64,000 nt of DNA from Actinomycetes bacterium. Lineage in GTDB: Bacteria; Actinomycetota; Actinomycetes; Mycobacteriales; Mycobacteriaceae. The notes under the pieces were generated by a model, which saw nothing but the letters and a program-made list of their open reading frames with translations, had not been told where the DNA came from and ran no database searches. Made by a program: the position numbers and the translations under genes. This document shows positions 24,833 to 34,365 of the stretch, one piece after another (the stretch's first letter is position 1; each line of letters starts with the position of its first letter). The DNA is taken from NCBI GenBank assembly GCA_023418505.1, contig JAEZZR010000015.1, forward strand, positions 1 through 64,000, given 5' to 3'.

Positions 24833-26674
24833 GTGGCTAAGAATTTTGCGGCGCAGACGTTCACGGATCCGAAGCGGATTCGTAATTTCTGCATTATTGC
24901 TCACATCGATCATGGTAAGTCGACGTTGGCAGACCGCATTTTGCAGCTGTCCGGTGTGGTTGATGATCGGGATATGCGCGATCAGTATCTGGACAATATG
25001 GATATTGAGCGCGAACGTGGCATCACGATTAAGGCGCAGAATGTGCGCTTGCCGTGGGTGCCTAAGAGCGGTGCGCACGCGGGCGAGGAAATTGTCCTGC
25101 ACCTGATTGATACGCCGGGACACGTGGACTTCACCTACGAAGTCTCCCGTGCGTTAGAGGCGTGTGAGGGTGCGATTTTGCTTGTCGACGCAGCCCAAGG
25201 CATCGAGGCACAGACGCTTGCCAATCTGTACTTGGCTATGGAAAACGATCTCGAGATCATTCCTGTGCTGAACAAGATCGACCTCCCGGCGGCGGATCCA
25301 GAAAAGTATTCCGAGGAACTGGCGCACATTATTGGCTGCGAGCCGGAGGAAGTACTGCGCGTTTCTGGCAAAACTGGCGAGGGCGTGGCTGAGCTTTTGG
25401 ATCGCGTCTGCGAGTTGGTACCTGCGCCGGAAGGCGATGCGGATGCATCGCCGCGTGCGATGATCTTCGACTCGGTCTACGACACTTACCGCGGCGTGGT
25501 CACCTACATTCGTGTGGTTGATGGCAAGCTGCAGCCGCGCGACATGATTCAGATGATGTCCACCGGCGCGAAGCATGAGCTGCTGGAGATTGGCATTGTC
25601 TCGCCGCAGCCGCAGAAGTGTGAGGGCTTAAGCGTCGGCGAGGTGGGCTACCTGATTACCGGCGTGAAGGATGTGCGCCAGTCCAAGGTGGGCGATACCG
25701 TCACGTTGCACAAGAACCCGGCATCGGAGCCGCTGGAAGGCTACGAAGATCCGAAGCCAATGGTCTACTCTGGGCTGTTTCCTATTTCGCAGGCAGATTA
25801 TCCAGATTTGCGCGACGCTTTGGAAAAATTGCAGCTTAACGACGCATCCCTGACGTTCGAGCCCGAGACCTCCGTGGCATTGGGCTTCGGCTTCCGCGGT
25901 GGTTTCCTTGGTCTGTTGCACATGGAGATCACCCGTGCGCGCTTGGAGCGGGAGTTCGACCTCGACCTAATTTCGACGGCACCAAACGTGGTGTATCACG
26001 TGGTAACTGAAGACGGCACCCGGGTAGAGGTGCATAACCCTTCGGACTGGCCAGGTGGCAAGCTGCGCGAGGTCTACGAGCCAGTGGTGAAGTGCACCAT
26101 CATCGTCCCAAGCGATTTTGTAGGCCCCACCATGGAGCTGTGCCAGCAGAAGCGCGGACAGATGGGTGGCATGGATTATCTGTCCGAAGATCGCGTGGAG
26201 TTGCGCTACAAGATGCCATTAGGCGAGATTATCTTCGACTTCTTCGACATGTTGAAGTCTCGTACTAAGGGTTATGCTTCGCTGAACTACGAAGAAGCAG
26301 GCGAACAGCTGGCAGATCTGGTCAAGGTAGACATCCTGTTGCAGGGCGAACCGGTGGACGCGTTCTCGGCGATTGTGCACCGCGATAATGCGCAGTGGTA
26401 CGGCAACAAGATGACGAAGAAGCTGCGTGAGCTGATCCCGCGTCAGCAGTTCGAAGTACCTGTGCAGGCGGCTATTGGCAGCAAGATCATCGCGCGCGAG
26501 AACATCCGTGCCCTGCGCAAAGACGTGCTGGCCAAGTGCTACGGTGGCGATATTTCGCGTAAGCGCAAGCTGCTGGAAAAGCAGAAGGCCGGTAAGAAGC
26601 GCATGAAGAACATTGGCTCGGTTTCGGTGCCGCAGGAAGCGTTCGTTGCAGCGCTCAGCACCGATGGGGACTAG
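24833..26674 (+). CDS. lepA: Elongation factor 4 (LepA), back-translocating GTPase
   Basis: Translational GTPase active on stalled ribosomes and in 30S biogenesis. The 613 residues include the G1 motif AHIDHGKS at 23-30, DTPGHVDF, NKIDLPAADP and the LepA-specific C-terminal domain (ALRKDVLAKCYGGDISRKRKLLEKQKAGKKRMK). GTG 24833 has GGAGAG upstream. Upstream 24594-24832 holds no other gene that I can support. Confidence 0.97.
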   Translation: MAKNFAAQTFTDPKRIRNFCIIAHIDHGKSTLADRILQLSGVVDDRDMRDQYLDNMDIERERGITIKAQNVRLPWVPKSGAHAGEEIVLHLIDTPGHVDFTYEVSRALEACEGAILLVDAAQGIEAQTLANLYLAMENDLEIIPVLNKIDLPAADPEKYSEELAHIIGCEPEEVLRVSGKTGEGVAELLDRVCELVPAPEGDADASPRAMIFDSVYDTYRGVVTYIRVVDGKLQPRDMIQMMSTGAKHELLEIGIVSPQPQKCEGLSVGEVGYLITGVKDVRQSKVGDTVTLHKNPASEPLEGYEDPKPMVYSGLFPISQADYPDLRDALEKLQLNDASLTFEPETSVALGFGFRGGFLGLLHMEITRARLEREFDLDLISTAPNVVYHVVTEDGTRVEVHNPSDWPGGKLREVYEPVVKCTIIVPSDFVGPTMELCQQKRGQMGGMDYLSEDRVELRYKMPLGEIIFDFFDMLKSRTKGYASLNYEEAGEQLADLVKVDILLQGEPVDAFSAIVHRDNAQWYGNKMTKKLRELIPRQQFEVPVQAAIGSKIIARENIRALRKDVLAKCYGGDISRKRKLLEKQKAGKKRMKNIGSVSVPQEAFVAALSTDGD

Positions 26675-26784
26675 GGCAAACAACTAGGCCAAAACTGTAA
26701 AAGCACCAGAAGGCGCTATAAACGGTGAGGTAAACCTCCTAGAAACGCTAGTGTTGGCGTGCGGATCATGAGACGCTGGAGACT

Positions 26785-27687
26785 ATGACTCGATTTCGCA
26801 CGCCTCTTTCTTTACTTGCCCTCGGTACGGCCGGGCTCGCACTGACCGCATGTGGCAGCGGTGATGGTACCGAAGTAACCACCGCAGCCGACGCCACAAC
26901 AACAACCAGCGCCACAACCAGTACAAGCTCCAGCACCTCCAGCGCGCTGACCACGACGGCTACCTCCGCCACGCCTCGTGCTTCCGAATCCGCAGATTGT
27001 GCCGACGCCCATCGGTATGAAATGGGCTTGAAGTATCAGCAGCAGTCGGCGGAGATCCGTGCGCTGCAAGAGCAGACCTACCGCTTTGCCACGCAGCGCT
27101 TGGAAGAAATCGTTGAGCAGCACGAAGAAGACAAGATCGCCGCTGCCCGCGGTAAAGATCTCGCGATCGTCACCGATTTGGATGAAACCGCGATCGATAA
27201 CACCCCGATGATGGTGCGCGATATGGAAAAGTGCCAGCAGTATTCCACGTGGGATACCTGGGGTAAGTGGGAGCAGGAAGGCCACCCCACGGTGATTCCG
27301 GGTGCGCTGGAGTTCTTCGAAAAAGCCGATGAGCTGGGCGTCGACATCTTCTACATCTCCGATCGCACCGAGGAAAACTTCGAGGACACCGTCGCAACCC
27401 TCAAGGAGCTGAACTTCCCGCAGGTCAGCGACGATAACGTGCTGCTGCTCGGCCCGGACAAGCAGGAGCGCCGCGAGAAGGTGGAGCAGGATCACACCGT
27501 AGTGATGTTGCTGGGAGACACGTTGCACGATTTCGACGAAGACTTCGCAACGCATAAGAATGACGTCGCAAAGCAGCGTGAGCTTGTCGACGAAAACAGC
27601 GACAAGCTAGGCACGGAGTGGATTGTTTTCCCAAATAGCGCCTATGGCCGCTGGGAGAACGAAGAGCTCGAGTCCTGGGATGAGTGA
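26785..27687 (+). CDS. Secreted acid phosphatase, HAD class C / lipoprotein e(P4)-like
   Basis: A 300-residue lipoprotein with a signal peptide ending in the lipobox LTAC (about 20-23). A Thr/Ser-rich linker follows, then a HAD phosphatase. The nucleophile motif is DLDET (131-135), followed by WDTWGKWEQEGHPTVIPGAL, FYISDRTEENFEDT and LLGDTLHDF. The family removes phosphate from nucleotides outside the membrane. ATG 26785 follows a 110-bp spacer from lepA. It is convergent with the osmoprotectant operon. Confidence 0.9.
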   Translation: MTRFRTPLSLLALGTAGLALTACGSGDGTEVTTAADATTTTSATTSTSSSTSSALTTTATSATPRASESADCADAHRYEMGLKYQQQSAEIRALQEQTYRFATQRLEEIVEQHEEDKIAAARGKDLAIVTDLDETAIDNTPMMVRDMEKCQQYSTWDTWGKWEQEGHPTVIPGALEFFEKADELGVDIFYISDRTEENFEDTVATLKELNFPQVSDDNVLLLGPDKQERREKVEQDHTVVMLLGDTLHDFDEDFATHKNDVAKQRELVDENSDKLGTEWIVFPNSAYGRWENEELESWDE

Positions 27688-27728
27688 ACCCGGGGATGAT
27701 TAAACCCTGGCATAAATAACGCCGAGTA

Positions 27729-29399
27729 TTAATCCAGGTTCTTCTCCGCCAGCCATCTTGAAGCGATGGTTGGGGCAGCTAATTCGTCGTTAGCGGATTG
27801 TGAATTTAAGTCGCGCAAGTCTTCGGCGGTGAGTTGCTGAGAAATTTTCTTCAGCACCGCGGCAACTTCGGCTGAAGTGCGATCGCTGACAATTGGCGTG
27901 ACCTGGGAGGGTGTGAGCAGGAACGCGGGATCTTCGAGGATAACAAATTCGTCGCTAGCCAGCACTGGGTCGGCGGAGTAGATGTCGGCGACGTCAATGG
28001 AGCCCGCCCGCAGTGCCCGTACGGTCAGCGGGCCGCCCGAATCCTCGATAGGTACGAGGCGTGTTTCCGCCCGGTAGACCTCGCGGATGCCATCGGGGCC
28101 ATAGGGGCGCTGGGCGAGCTCCGAATTTGCCCCCAGGCGTGCCACCCCGGGGATCTTGCGCAGATCGGCGATGGTGTGCAGGCCGTACTCATCGGCCATG
28201 GCGCGGGTTACCACGAAGGAATCCTGATCGGTCGCAGGTGCTGGGGGCAAGGCGCGCAACCCTGGCGGCAGGAGCTGTTGCAATTCGTTGTATACGGACT
28301 CGGGTGAGGAATTTTCCACGTCGCCGCCACCGAGATACTGCGCGAGGTTGCCGGAATACTCGGGGAAAACGTCGATCTTCCCATCGGCGAGTTCGGGCAT
28401 ATAAACCTCGCGTTGCCCGATGCGGAAATCGCGGCGCACGTCGATGCCGGCATGTTCGAGGCCTTGCGCGTAAATTTCGGCGATGATCTCGTTGGAGTAA
28501 TAGTCTTGGCTGCCGACGACGACCGGTCGATCTTCAGCCACCTCATCCGAAATGCCGGTGAATATGCCGGCACGGAACGTGACGATGACAGCGATAATCA
28601 CGCCAACACCAGCCAGTAGCGGCAGAGCTGCGCGCCAACGTTCTTGGCGTTGCTTGGTGCCCGGGCGTGGGGCAGTGTCGTCAAGGGCCGTTGCGGCGGT
28701 GGCTTCTGTGGCTAGTGCCTCTGTGGATAGCGCTTCCTGGGAGCCAGCTTCTTCGACGGCGCCGTCGGGTGCTGCTTTATAGGCGGCGACTTTTTGTAGT
28801 TTGCCCAAGACCAGTTCACAGGCAATGGCCAGTGCGATTACCAGCAGCGCGCCGGCGAGCATCTGGGGGTAATCGCGGGTTTTCAGTCCGGTAAAGAGGT
28901 AGCGTCCGAGCCCGTAGTCGGTGATATATGCAGCGAGCGTTGCCGTCGCGATCACCTGTAGCGTGGCGGCACGAATGGCGCCAACAATAACCGGTGCGGC
29001 GAGGGGGAGCTCCACGCGCCACATGATTTGTGACTCGGTCATGCCGATGGCTCGTGCGGCATCCCGGATGCGTCGTGGCATTGCTTCTACGGAACTATAA
29101 GCGCCGGCAAGCAGAGATGGAATTGCCAGAATGACCAGTGCCAAGATCGGAGCGCGGAGTCCGATGCCAAGTGCGAGGCCGAAAAGAGTGAGCAAACCGA
29201 GCGTCGGCAGGGCGCGCGCGGCGCCGGTTAAAGCGCCTAATACAGCCGAGCCGCGGCGAATATGACCAATAAATAACCCCACGGGCAGCGCAATCGCTGC
29301 AGCGATGACCACAGAGATAAACGAAATCCAGAGGTGCTCTGCGATGCGCAGCCAGATGTCGCTTTGGGAGGTCAGGAAAGTCCAAATGTCGCTAAGCAT
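27729..29399 (-). CDS. Osmoprotectant ABC transporter, fused permease and substrate-binding protein
   Basis: A 556-residue fusion. Residues ~1-210 form a BPD-type permease with five or six helices and the RALPTLGLLTLFGLALGIG segment. A ~50-residue acidic linker and one more helix (about 255-275) then lead to an OpuAC/ProX-type binding domain (VVVGSQDYYSNEIIAEIYAQGLEHAG, VFPEYSGNL). Its substrate is probably glycine betaine, choline or another compatible solute. It is the last gene of a three-gene operon, 3 bp after the other permease. Fusions of this kind are known in the OpuC family. Confidence 0.92.
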   Translation of the reverse strand: MLSDIWTFLTSQSDIWLRIAEHLWISFISVVIAAAIALPVGLFIGHIRRGSAVLGALTGAARALPTLGLLTLFGLALGIGLRAPILALVILAIPSLLAGAYSSVEAMPRRIRDAARAIGMTESQIMWRVELPLAAPVIVGAIRAATLQVIATATLAAYITDYGLGRYLFTGLKTRDYPQMLAGALLVIALAIACELVLGKLQKVAAYKAAPDGAVEEAGSQEALSTEALATEATAATALDDTAPRPGTKQRQERWRAALPLLAGVGVIIAVIVTFRAGIFTGISDEVAEDRPVVVGSQDYYSNEIIAEIYAQGLEHAGIDVRRDFRIGQREVYMPELADGKIDVFPEYSGNLAQYLGGGDVENSSPESVYNELQQLLPPGLRALPPAPATDQDSFVVTRAMADEYGLHTIADLRKIPGVARLGANSELAQRPYGPDGIREVYRAETRLVPIEDSGGPLTVRALRAGSIDVADIYSADPVLASDEFVILEDPAFLLTPSQVTPIVSDRTSAEVAAVLKKISQQLTAEDLRDLNSQSANDELAAPTIASRWLAEKNLD

Positions 29400-29402
29400 C
29401 AG

Positions 29403-30053
29403 TTAGGCCTCCTGCCTGGGCCGGCGCCACGTCCACGGCGTGAGCAGCTTGCCGATTGCAAGCACAATACCGTCGAGAAGCAAAGCAAGAATCATGGTAG
29501 CCGCGATGCCGGTAAGCACTTCGGCGGGGATGTTGCGCTGGAAGCCGTCGGTAAGCAGCGAACCCAGCGAAGGAATGCCGATCAGGGCGCCGATGGTGAC
29601 CAGCGCGAGGGTGGAAACGGTGACTACACGCACCCCAGATACCAGCACCGGAATCGCCAGCGGAAGATCAACCTTCCACAGCAAGCTGCGTGGCGAATTA
29701 CCGACGGCGATCGCGGCGTCGCGGGTGGCGGGATCGATGGAGGAAAAGGCATCCGCGGAGGTGCGCACCATCAATGCGACGCCGTAGATCGTCAGGGCGA
29801 TGATCATGGTTGCCGGGGAGCGCAATTCGGTGCCCACGATAAACGGCACCAGAATGAGCAGCGGCAGCGCCGGGATGGCGTAGAGCAACGTAGTCGCAGA
29901 AAGCAGCGGTCCGCCGATGCGCGGATATTGAAATGCGTAGCGGCCGATGGGTATTGCGATTAAAACGCTCAGGATGATTGCGGGAACGCTGAGGGCGAGG
30001 TGCTGCCAGGCTAGATCCGCTACGTAGGAAAAGTTGTTGATTGGCCAGCTCAT
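29403..30053 (-). CDS. Osmoprotectant ABC transporter permease
   Basis: A 216-residue inner-membrane permease with five or six helices and the EAA-like segment DAAIAVGNSPRSLLWKVDLPLAIP, where the ATPase docks. ATG 30053 overlaps the ATPase stop by ATGA. With the fused permease it should form the two-permease core of an OpuC-type importer. Confidence 0.92.
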   Translation of the reverse strand: MSWPINNFSYVADLAWQHLALSVPAIILSVLIAIPIGRYAFQYPRIGGPLLSATTLLYAIPALPLLILVPFIVGTELRSPATMIIALTIYGVALMVRTSADAFSSIDPATRDAAIAVGNSPRSLLWKVDLPLAIPVLVSGVRVVTVSTLALVTIGALIGIPSLGSLLTDGFQRNIPAEVLTGIAATMILALLLDGIVLAIGKLLTPWTWRRPRQEA

Positions 30054-30904
30054 GAGGGCTCGCCCCCGATGCCAGGGGTAACGCTCCCGATATTGCCGAC
30101 GGGCACGCCGTACTCGTCGTAAGCGATCTGCTGCCCGTCGACGTCGCGCACGTGAAGTGGACGTTCCGAAGCAGACGTGCCCAGGAATTTGCGGACGAAC
30201 TCCGACTTCGGATTCCCAGCGACCTCGGCCGGCGTGCCCTTTTGCGCGATCTCGGCGCCCTTCTCCAGAACCACGACGTAGTCACCGATGCGCAGCGCCT
30301 CCTGGACGTCGTGGGTAATGAAGATGGTAGTTTTGCCGAGTTCCTGCTTCATTTGGATGAGCTCGTCTTGCAGCTCGCGGCGCACGATCGGATCCACCGC
30401 GCCGAAGGGCTCATCCATCAGCAAAATATTGGGATCCGTAGCAATCGCTCGTGCCACCCCGACGCGCTGTTGCTGGCCGCCGGAAAGCTGTGCCGGATAG
30501 CGGCGCCGTAGATTTGCATCGAGACCTACACGCTCGAGTAGTTCAGGAACTTGACGACGAGCATCGCTGCGCTTGGCCCCATTGAGTACTAAAACCTCGG
30601 CGACGTTGTCCTCGATGGTGCGGTGGGGAAATAGGCCACCGTTTTGCAGCACATAGCCGATAGAGCGACGCAGCTGTACTGGATCGGCATCCATCACGTT
30701 GAGATCGTCAATAAAGATCGCACCCGAGGTGGGATCGACCATGCGGTTGACCATGCGCAGCAGTGTGGTCTTGCCACATCCCGACGATCCCACGAAGCAC
30801 ACCGTGGTTTGCGAAGGGATCGTCAGCGAGAAATTCTTGACAGCAACGCTGACCGTGTTGCCCGCTGCCGGGAAAGTTTTGGTGACCGCATCGAAGAGGA
30901 TCAT
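30050..30904 (-). CDS. Osmoprotectant ABC transporter ATP-binding protein
   Basis: Nucleotide-binding subunit with Walker A GSSGCGKTT, Q-loop YVLQNGGLFPH, signature LSGGQQQR, Walker B ILLMDEPF and the switch His in FITHD. It is 284 residues from ATG 30904; GTG 30913 would add three. The short tail after ~240 has no clear CBS pair, unlike OpuCA of Bacillus. It is the first gene of the operon, and the promoter should lie in 30905-31022, shared with the divergent carrier gene. Confidence 0.93.
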   Translation of the reverse strand: MILFDAVTKTFPAAGNTVSVAVKNFSLTIPSQTTVCFVGSSGCGKTTLLRMVNRMVDPTSGAIFIDDLNVMDADPVQLRRSIGYVLQNGGLFPHRTIEDNVAEVLVLNGAKRSDARRQVPELLERVGLDANLRRRYPAQLSGGQQQRVGVARAIATDPNILLMDEPFGAVDPIVRRELQDELIQMKQELGKTTIFITHDVQEALRIGDYVVVLEKGAEIAQKGTPAEVAGNPKSEFVRKFLGTSASERPLHVRDVDGQQIAYDEYGVPVGNIGSVTPGIGGEPS

Positions 30905-31022
30905 GCATCCCACCCTACGCAGAAGATCACATTTGCCGGCGGATTATGACTCAGGCCGAACAAAGCGGTATGTCCGCCCGAATCTGATGATAACTACCTA
31001 ATTTCACTACTAAGGCTATACA

Positions 31023-32054
31023 GTGTTCTCCATGCGTAACCTAGATCAAGACAAAGCGGTGCAGACGGAAGCTACGCAGTCCACGCAGCCTGCTCAGCCA
31101 ACGGAGCCTGCTCAGCCCACGCAGCCTACGAAGCAGGAAGAGCGCTCTGCCCGCGTAGCAGTGGTAGCTTTCCCAGTGTTCATGTTGGTGGGTTTCGCAG
31201 TGGGCATGCTATTTCCGGATCAGATTGCTCCTACCGCGCAGTGGGTGCCGCTTGCCTTGGGTGTGGTTATGTTCGGTATGGGCTTGACGCTCACGGTGCC
31301 GGACTTTAGCTTGGTGGTTAAGCGCCCGGTCCCGGTGCTAATCGGTGTAGTGGCGCAGTTTGTGATCATGCCGCTGCTCGCAATTACCTTGGCGTGGGTG
31401 TTCCGCCTGCCGCCGGAAATTGCGGTTGGTTTGGTGCTGGTAGGTTGCGCGCCGGGTGGCACCTCTTCGAACGTGATTGCTTATTTGGCTAAGGGCGATG
31501 TGGCGTTGTCGGTGACGATGACATCGATCTCCACGTTGCTGGCCCCGATCTTCACCCCGATTTTGACGCTGTGGCTCGCCGGTGCTTACTTGCCGATCTC
31601 GGCTTCGTCGATGGCGGTATCTATCGTGCAGATGGTGCTGCTGCCAGTGATCGGTGGTTTGGTGATCCGTTTGGTGGCCAACAACCTGGTAACAAAAATG
31701 CTGCCGATTCTGCCGTGGATCAGCACCCTAGGTATCGCAATCGTGCTAACGGCCGTGGTGGCAAACTCCGCAGACAAAATGTTCAAAGCCGGCATCGTGA
31801 TCATCTTCGCGGTGATCATCCATAATCTTGCAGGCTACGCATTAGGCTATGCGACGGCGAAAGGCTTCGGACAGCCCGAGCAAGCTGCGCGCACCACAGC
31901 CGTGGAAGTGGGGATGCAAAATTCTGGTTTGGCAGCCACGCTTGCTTCGCAGAACTTCGATCCAGTGGCAGCGATCCCGGCTGCACTATTTAGCGTGTGG
32001 CACGGTATCTCGGGCGGGCTGCTGGCGATGTACTTCCGGCACAAAGGGGAGTAG
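31023..32054 (+). CDS. Bile acid:sodium symporter (BASS) family carrier
   Basis: A 343-residue carrier. After a Thr/Gln/Pro-rich hydrophilic leader (about 12-38) come nine or ten helices. Family landmarks are LGVVMFGMGLTLTVPDF, GLVLVGCAPGGTSSNVIAYLAKGDVALSV and VEVGMQNSGLAATLA. Members move organic anions with Na+, and bacterial substrates include pantoate and other carboxylates; the substrate here is unknown. The start is GTG 31023 or ATG 31032. The leader comes from 18-bp repeats (31083-31136). Confidence 0.92.
   Translation: MFSMRNLDQDKAVQTEATQSTQPAQPTEPAQPTQPTKQEERSARVAVVAFPVFMLVGFAVGMLFPDQIAPTAQWVPLALGVVMFGMGLTLTVPDFSLVVKRPVPVLIGVVAQFVIMPLLAITLAWVFRLPPEIAVGLVLVGCAPGGTSSNVIAYLAKGDVALSVTMTSISTLLAPIFTPILTLWLAGAYLPISASSMAVSIVQMVLLPVIGGLVIRLVANNLVTKMLPILPWISTLGIAIVLTAVVANSADKMFKAGIVIIFAVIIHNLAGYALGYATAKGFGQPEQAARTTAVEVGMQNSGLAATLASQNFDPVAAIPAALFSVWHGISGGLLAMYFRHKGE
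31083..31136 (+). repeat. 18-bp tandem repeat (three units) in the BASS carrier leader
   Basis: ACGCAGCCTGCTCAGCCA (31083-31100) is followed by two diverged copies, in frame, giving a TQPAQP-type leader. Confidence 0.85.
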
Positions 32055-32066
32055 TTCGAACTAGAG

Positions 32067-33617
32067 CTAGAACCGGATCGCGTCGATAGGCGTGACTTTC
32101 ACAGCGATGGAAGCCGGGATGATCCCCGCCAGCGCACCGACCCCCGCGGCAATAAGCACGCCGATGAGTGCTGCGGTAAACGGATAAGCGACGTCGCCAG
32201 GCGGAAGAGGCATGGAAAACATGTCCTCGATTGGTAGGAACTTGATGGTGAAAATCGACAGGATTACGCCAATCACACCCGCAACTGTGGTGGCCACAAC
32301 GGATTCCATGAACACCGAAATGAACACGCGGTGCACGGAAGCTCCCATCGCGCGGCGAATGCCGATTTCGCGGACGCGGTGACGGATCGTCACGATTGAA
32401 ACGGTGAGCAGGCCGAGGGCGCCAAGCGCGATCACGATGCCACCGATGGCAGCGACCACCTTGGTCATCACCGAATTGAAGGATTCGGCGCCGAACTGGT
32501 CTTTTTCCGAGAACATGCCGTTGACCGACCACGATTCGCCGAGTTCTGCTTGCAGGATTGATACGAGCACATCCTGGTTTTTGCTGGCGGTCTCGTATGG
32601 GGTGGCCACGGTGAGGCTTGCTTGCTGCGAAGTTAGCCCCGGCGGCAGAGCATTGACGAAGGTTTCGTAGGGCATCACCGCTTGCGGCCCATCCCAGGTG
32701 CCCAGGCCCTTTAATACGCCAACGACGGTGAACTGAACATTCGGCGAATCGGCAAGCCAGAATTGTGGGTAGGTTTTCACGTCAGGATTGCCGAGAAGCT
32801 CGTAGAGTTTTTCGTTGATCATGACGGGATTCATTAGCTTGTTTCCGTCGTCAGCATTGAGCTCGCGGCCGTCGATGACGCGCTTTTGGTAGATCTCCAT
32901 CCACCCCGGATCGACGCCAAGTAGTTCCACCGAAGTGGCACCGGAGCCGCCGGGGATGTTCATGGCGAAGTCATCTTCAGAGATGCCGGAGTCGGAGAAT
33001 CCGGAGTCGGAGAAACCGGAGTCAGAGAAGGTGGTGTCGGCGTAGGCGTCGCCGGTGTAGGTGTCGTCGAGAGGCACCCCGTCGAAGCCAGAGAAATCCT
33101 GAACGTTGCCTACGCCCGGAGCCTGGAGACCGGCACTGGTGGTGCGTTCGCGCGTCCACAGGGTGGCATCGACAGTATCGACAGTACGCAGGGCAGCGGC
33201 GCCGAAATCGTCGCGGATGCTGCCGTCGGGGTTGAACTCGGTGACGGTGCTGCCAGAGGAGCTATCTGAGGTGCTACCTGAGGCGCTGCCATAAGTTGTT
33301 TCGTAGCTTTCGTCGCTCGCACCTTGTCCGCTGGCACTCAGGCGCACGGTTCCGGGCACGCCGGAGTACTGCGAATCGAGCTGCAGCTGCGAAGACGACA
33401 TAATGTCGCCGAGTGCAATCACCGTCGCCATCGCCCACACCGCTGCGGCCACGCCTACTAGCGAGAGCATCACGCGGCCTTTATTAATGCGCAGCTCTTC
33501 CCAGGCGTCGGCGATGGCCCCGATGTATGGAGTCATCTTTTGCAGAAGGGTTTCATCCTGGAGTGGGGAAGGCTGCTGCTGTTCCGGCCGATCTTGCTGC
33601 TCGTTTTTATTTCGCAT
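32067..33617 (-). CDS. MacB/FtsX-like ABC transporter permease
   Basis: A 516-residue permease with one N-terminal helix (about 49-70), a large outside domain and three C-terminal helices. The FtsX region reads VSIVTIRHRVREIGIRRAMGAS. The outside domain contains a Ser/Asp/Phe-rich insert with three FSDSG units (DNA repeat 32986-33030) and other Ser/Gly stretches. It is the third gene of an export operon (adaptor, ATPase, permease) and overlaps the ATPase by 11 bp. MacB-type pumps drive extrusion of peptides, toxins or antibiotics by mechanotransmission; the substrate here is unknown. Confidence 0.9.
   Translation of the reverse strand: MRNKNEQQDRPEQQQPSPLQDETLLQKMTPYIGAIADAWEELRINKGRVMLSLVGVAAAVWAMATVIALGDIMSSSQLQLDSQYSGVPGTVRLSASGQGASDESYETTYGSASGSTSDSSSGSTVTEFNPDGSIRDDFGAAALRTVDTVDATLWTRERTTSAGLQAPGVGNVQDFSGFDGVPLDDTYTGDAYADTTFSDSGFSDSGFSDSGISEDDFAMNIPGGSGATSVELLGVDPGWMEIYQKRVIDGRELNADDGNKLMNPVMINEKLYELLGNPDVKTYPQFWLADSPNVQFTVVGVLKGLGTWDGPQAVMPYETFVNALPPGLTSQQASLTVATPYETASKNQDVLVSILQAELGESWSVNGMFSEKDQFGAESFNSVMTKVVAAIGGIVIALGALGLLTVSIVTIRHRVREIGIRRAMGASVHRVFISVFMESVVATTVAGVIGVILSIFTIKFLPIEDMFSMPLPPGDVAYPFTAALIGVLIAAGVGALAGIIPASIAVKVTPIDAIRF
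32986..33030 (-). repeat. 15-bp tandem repeat (three units) in the MacB-like permease
   Basis: On the plus strand CCGGAGTCGGAGAAT (32986-33000) is followed by two near-copies to 33030. On the coding strand they give FSDSG repeats in the outside domain. Confidence 0.9.
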
Positions 33618-34356
33618 CGCTGGCCTCGGCTTCGTCGTCGTGGGCGTGAGAGGTGCCGATATAGTTCAAATCGCCGAGCTTCACATCTTCGTGAATCTGG
33701 CCGTCGCGCATTTCCACGATTCGGTCGGCGCGCGATGCCACCTCGAGATCGTGGGTGATCAGCACCAACGCGGCATTTTCCTCGTGGGCAACTTCCTCCA
33801 GCAGATCCATCACAATCTCGCCGGTGTTGATGTCCAGCGCGCCGGTGGGCTCGTCCGCCAGAATTACAGCAGGCCGGCGCACCAGTGCCCGCGCGATCGC
33901 GACGCGCTGCTGTTCACCACCGGATAATTGCGCAGGTGGGGCGTGCATTCGATCCTCGAGACCAACGCGCTGCAGCATTTCCGCAGCTAGCTTACGACGG
34001 CGCCAGAATCCGGACCCCGAATCGTACAACAGTGGCACTTCAACGTTGTTCAGCGCTGTCCTGGAAGGGAACAGATTGAATTGCTGAAACACGAAGCCGA
34101 AACTATCCCCGCGCAGTTTTGCCCGCTGGCCCTCGGAAAGCGAAGCGACGTCAATATCGCCGAAGTGATAGGTGCCGGTATCGGGCAGATCCAACATCCC
34201 GACGATATTTAGCAGCGTCGATTTCCCCGAACCCGACTGCCCGATGATCGCAACATGCTCGCCGCGTTCCACCTCGAAATCGACGCCCTGCAAAATGGGC
34301 AGATCCGTTCCGTCAGGTTGATGGAACGTGCGGGTCACATCATGTAAACGCAACAT
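33607..34356 (-). CDS. MacB/LolD-like ABC transporter ATP-binding protein
   Basis: A 249-residue ATPase with Walker A GQSGSGKST, FVFQQFNLFPSRTALNNVEVPL (typical of the LolD/MacB group), signature LSGGEQQR, Walker B VILADEPTGALD and switch H in LITHDLEVA. A short acidic tail follows. Its neighbours on either side are the adaptor and the permease of the same pump. ATG 34356 is 9 bp after the adaptor stop. Confidence 0.93.
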   Translation of the reverse strand: MLRLHDVTRTFHQPDGTDLPILQGVDFEVERGEHVAIIGQSGSGKSTLLNIVGMLDLPDTGTYHFGDIDVASLSEGQRAKLRGDSFGFVFQQFNLFPSRTALNNVEVPLLYDSGSGFWRRRKLAAEMLQRVGLEDRMHAPPAQLSGGEQQRVAIARALVRRPAVILADEPTGALDINTGEIVMDLLEEVAHEENAALVLITHDLEVASRADRIVEMRDGQIHEDVKLGDLNYIGTSHAHDDEAEASDAK

Positions 34357-34365
34357 GGCACGACC

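Noticed and set aside
27688..27728. Terminator between the acid phosphatase and the osmoprotectant operon
   Set aside because: Only short imperfect complementarity and no T run were found.
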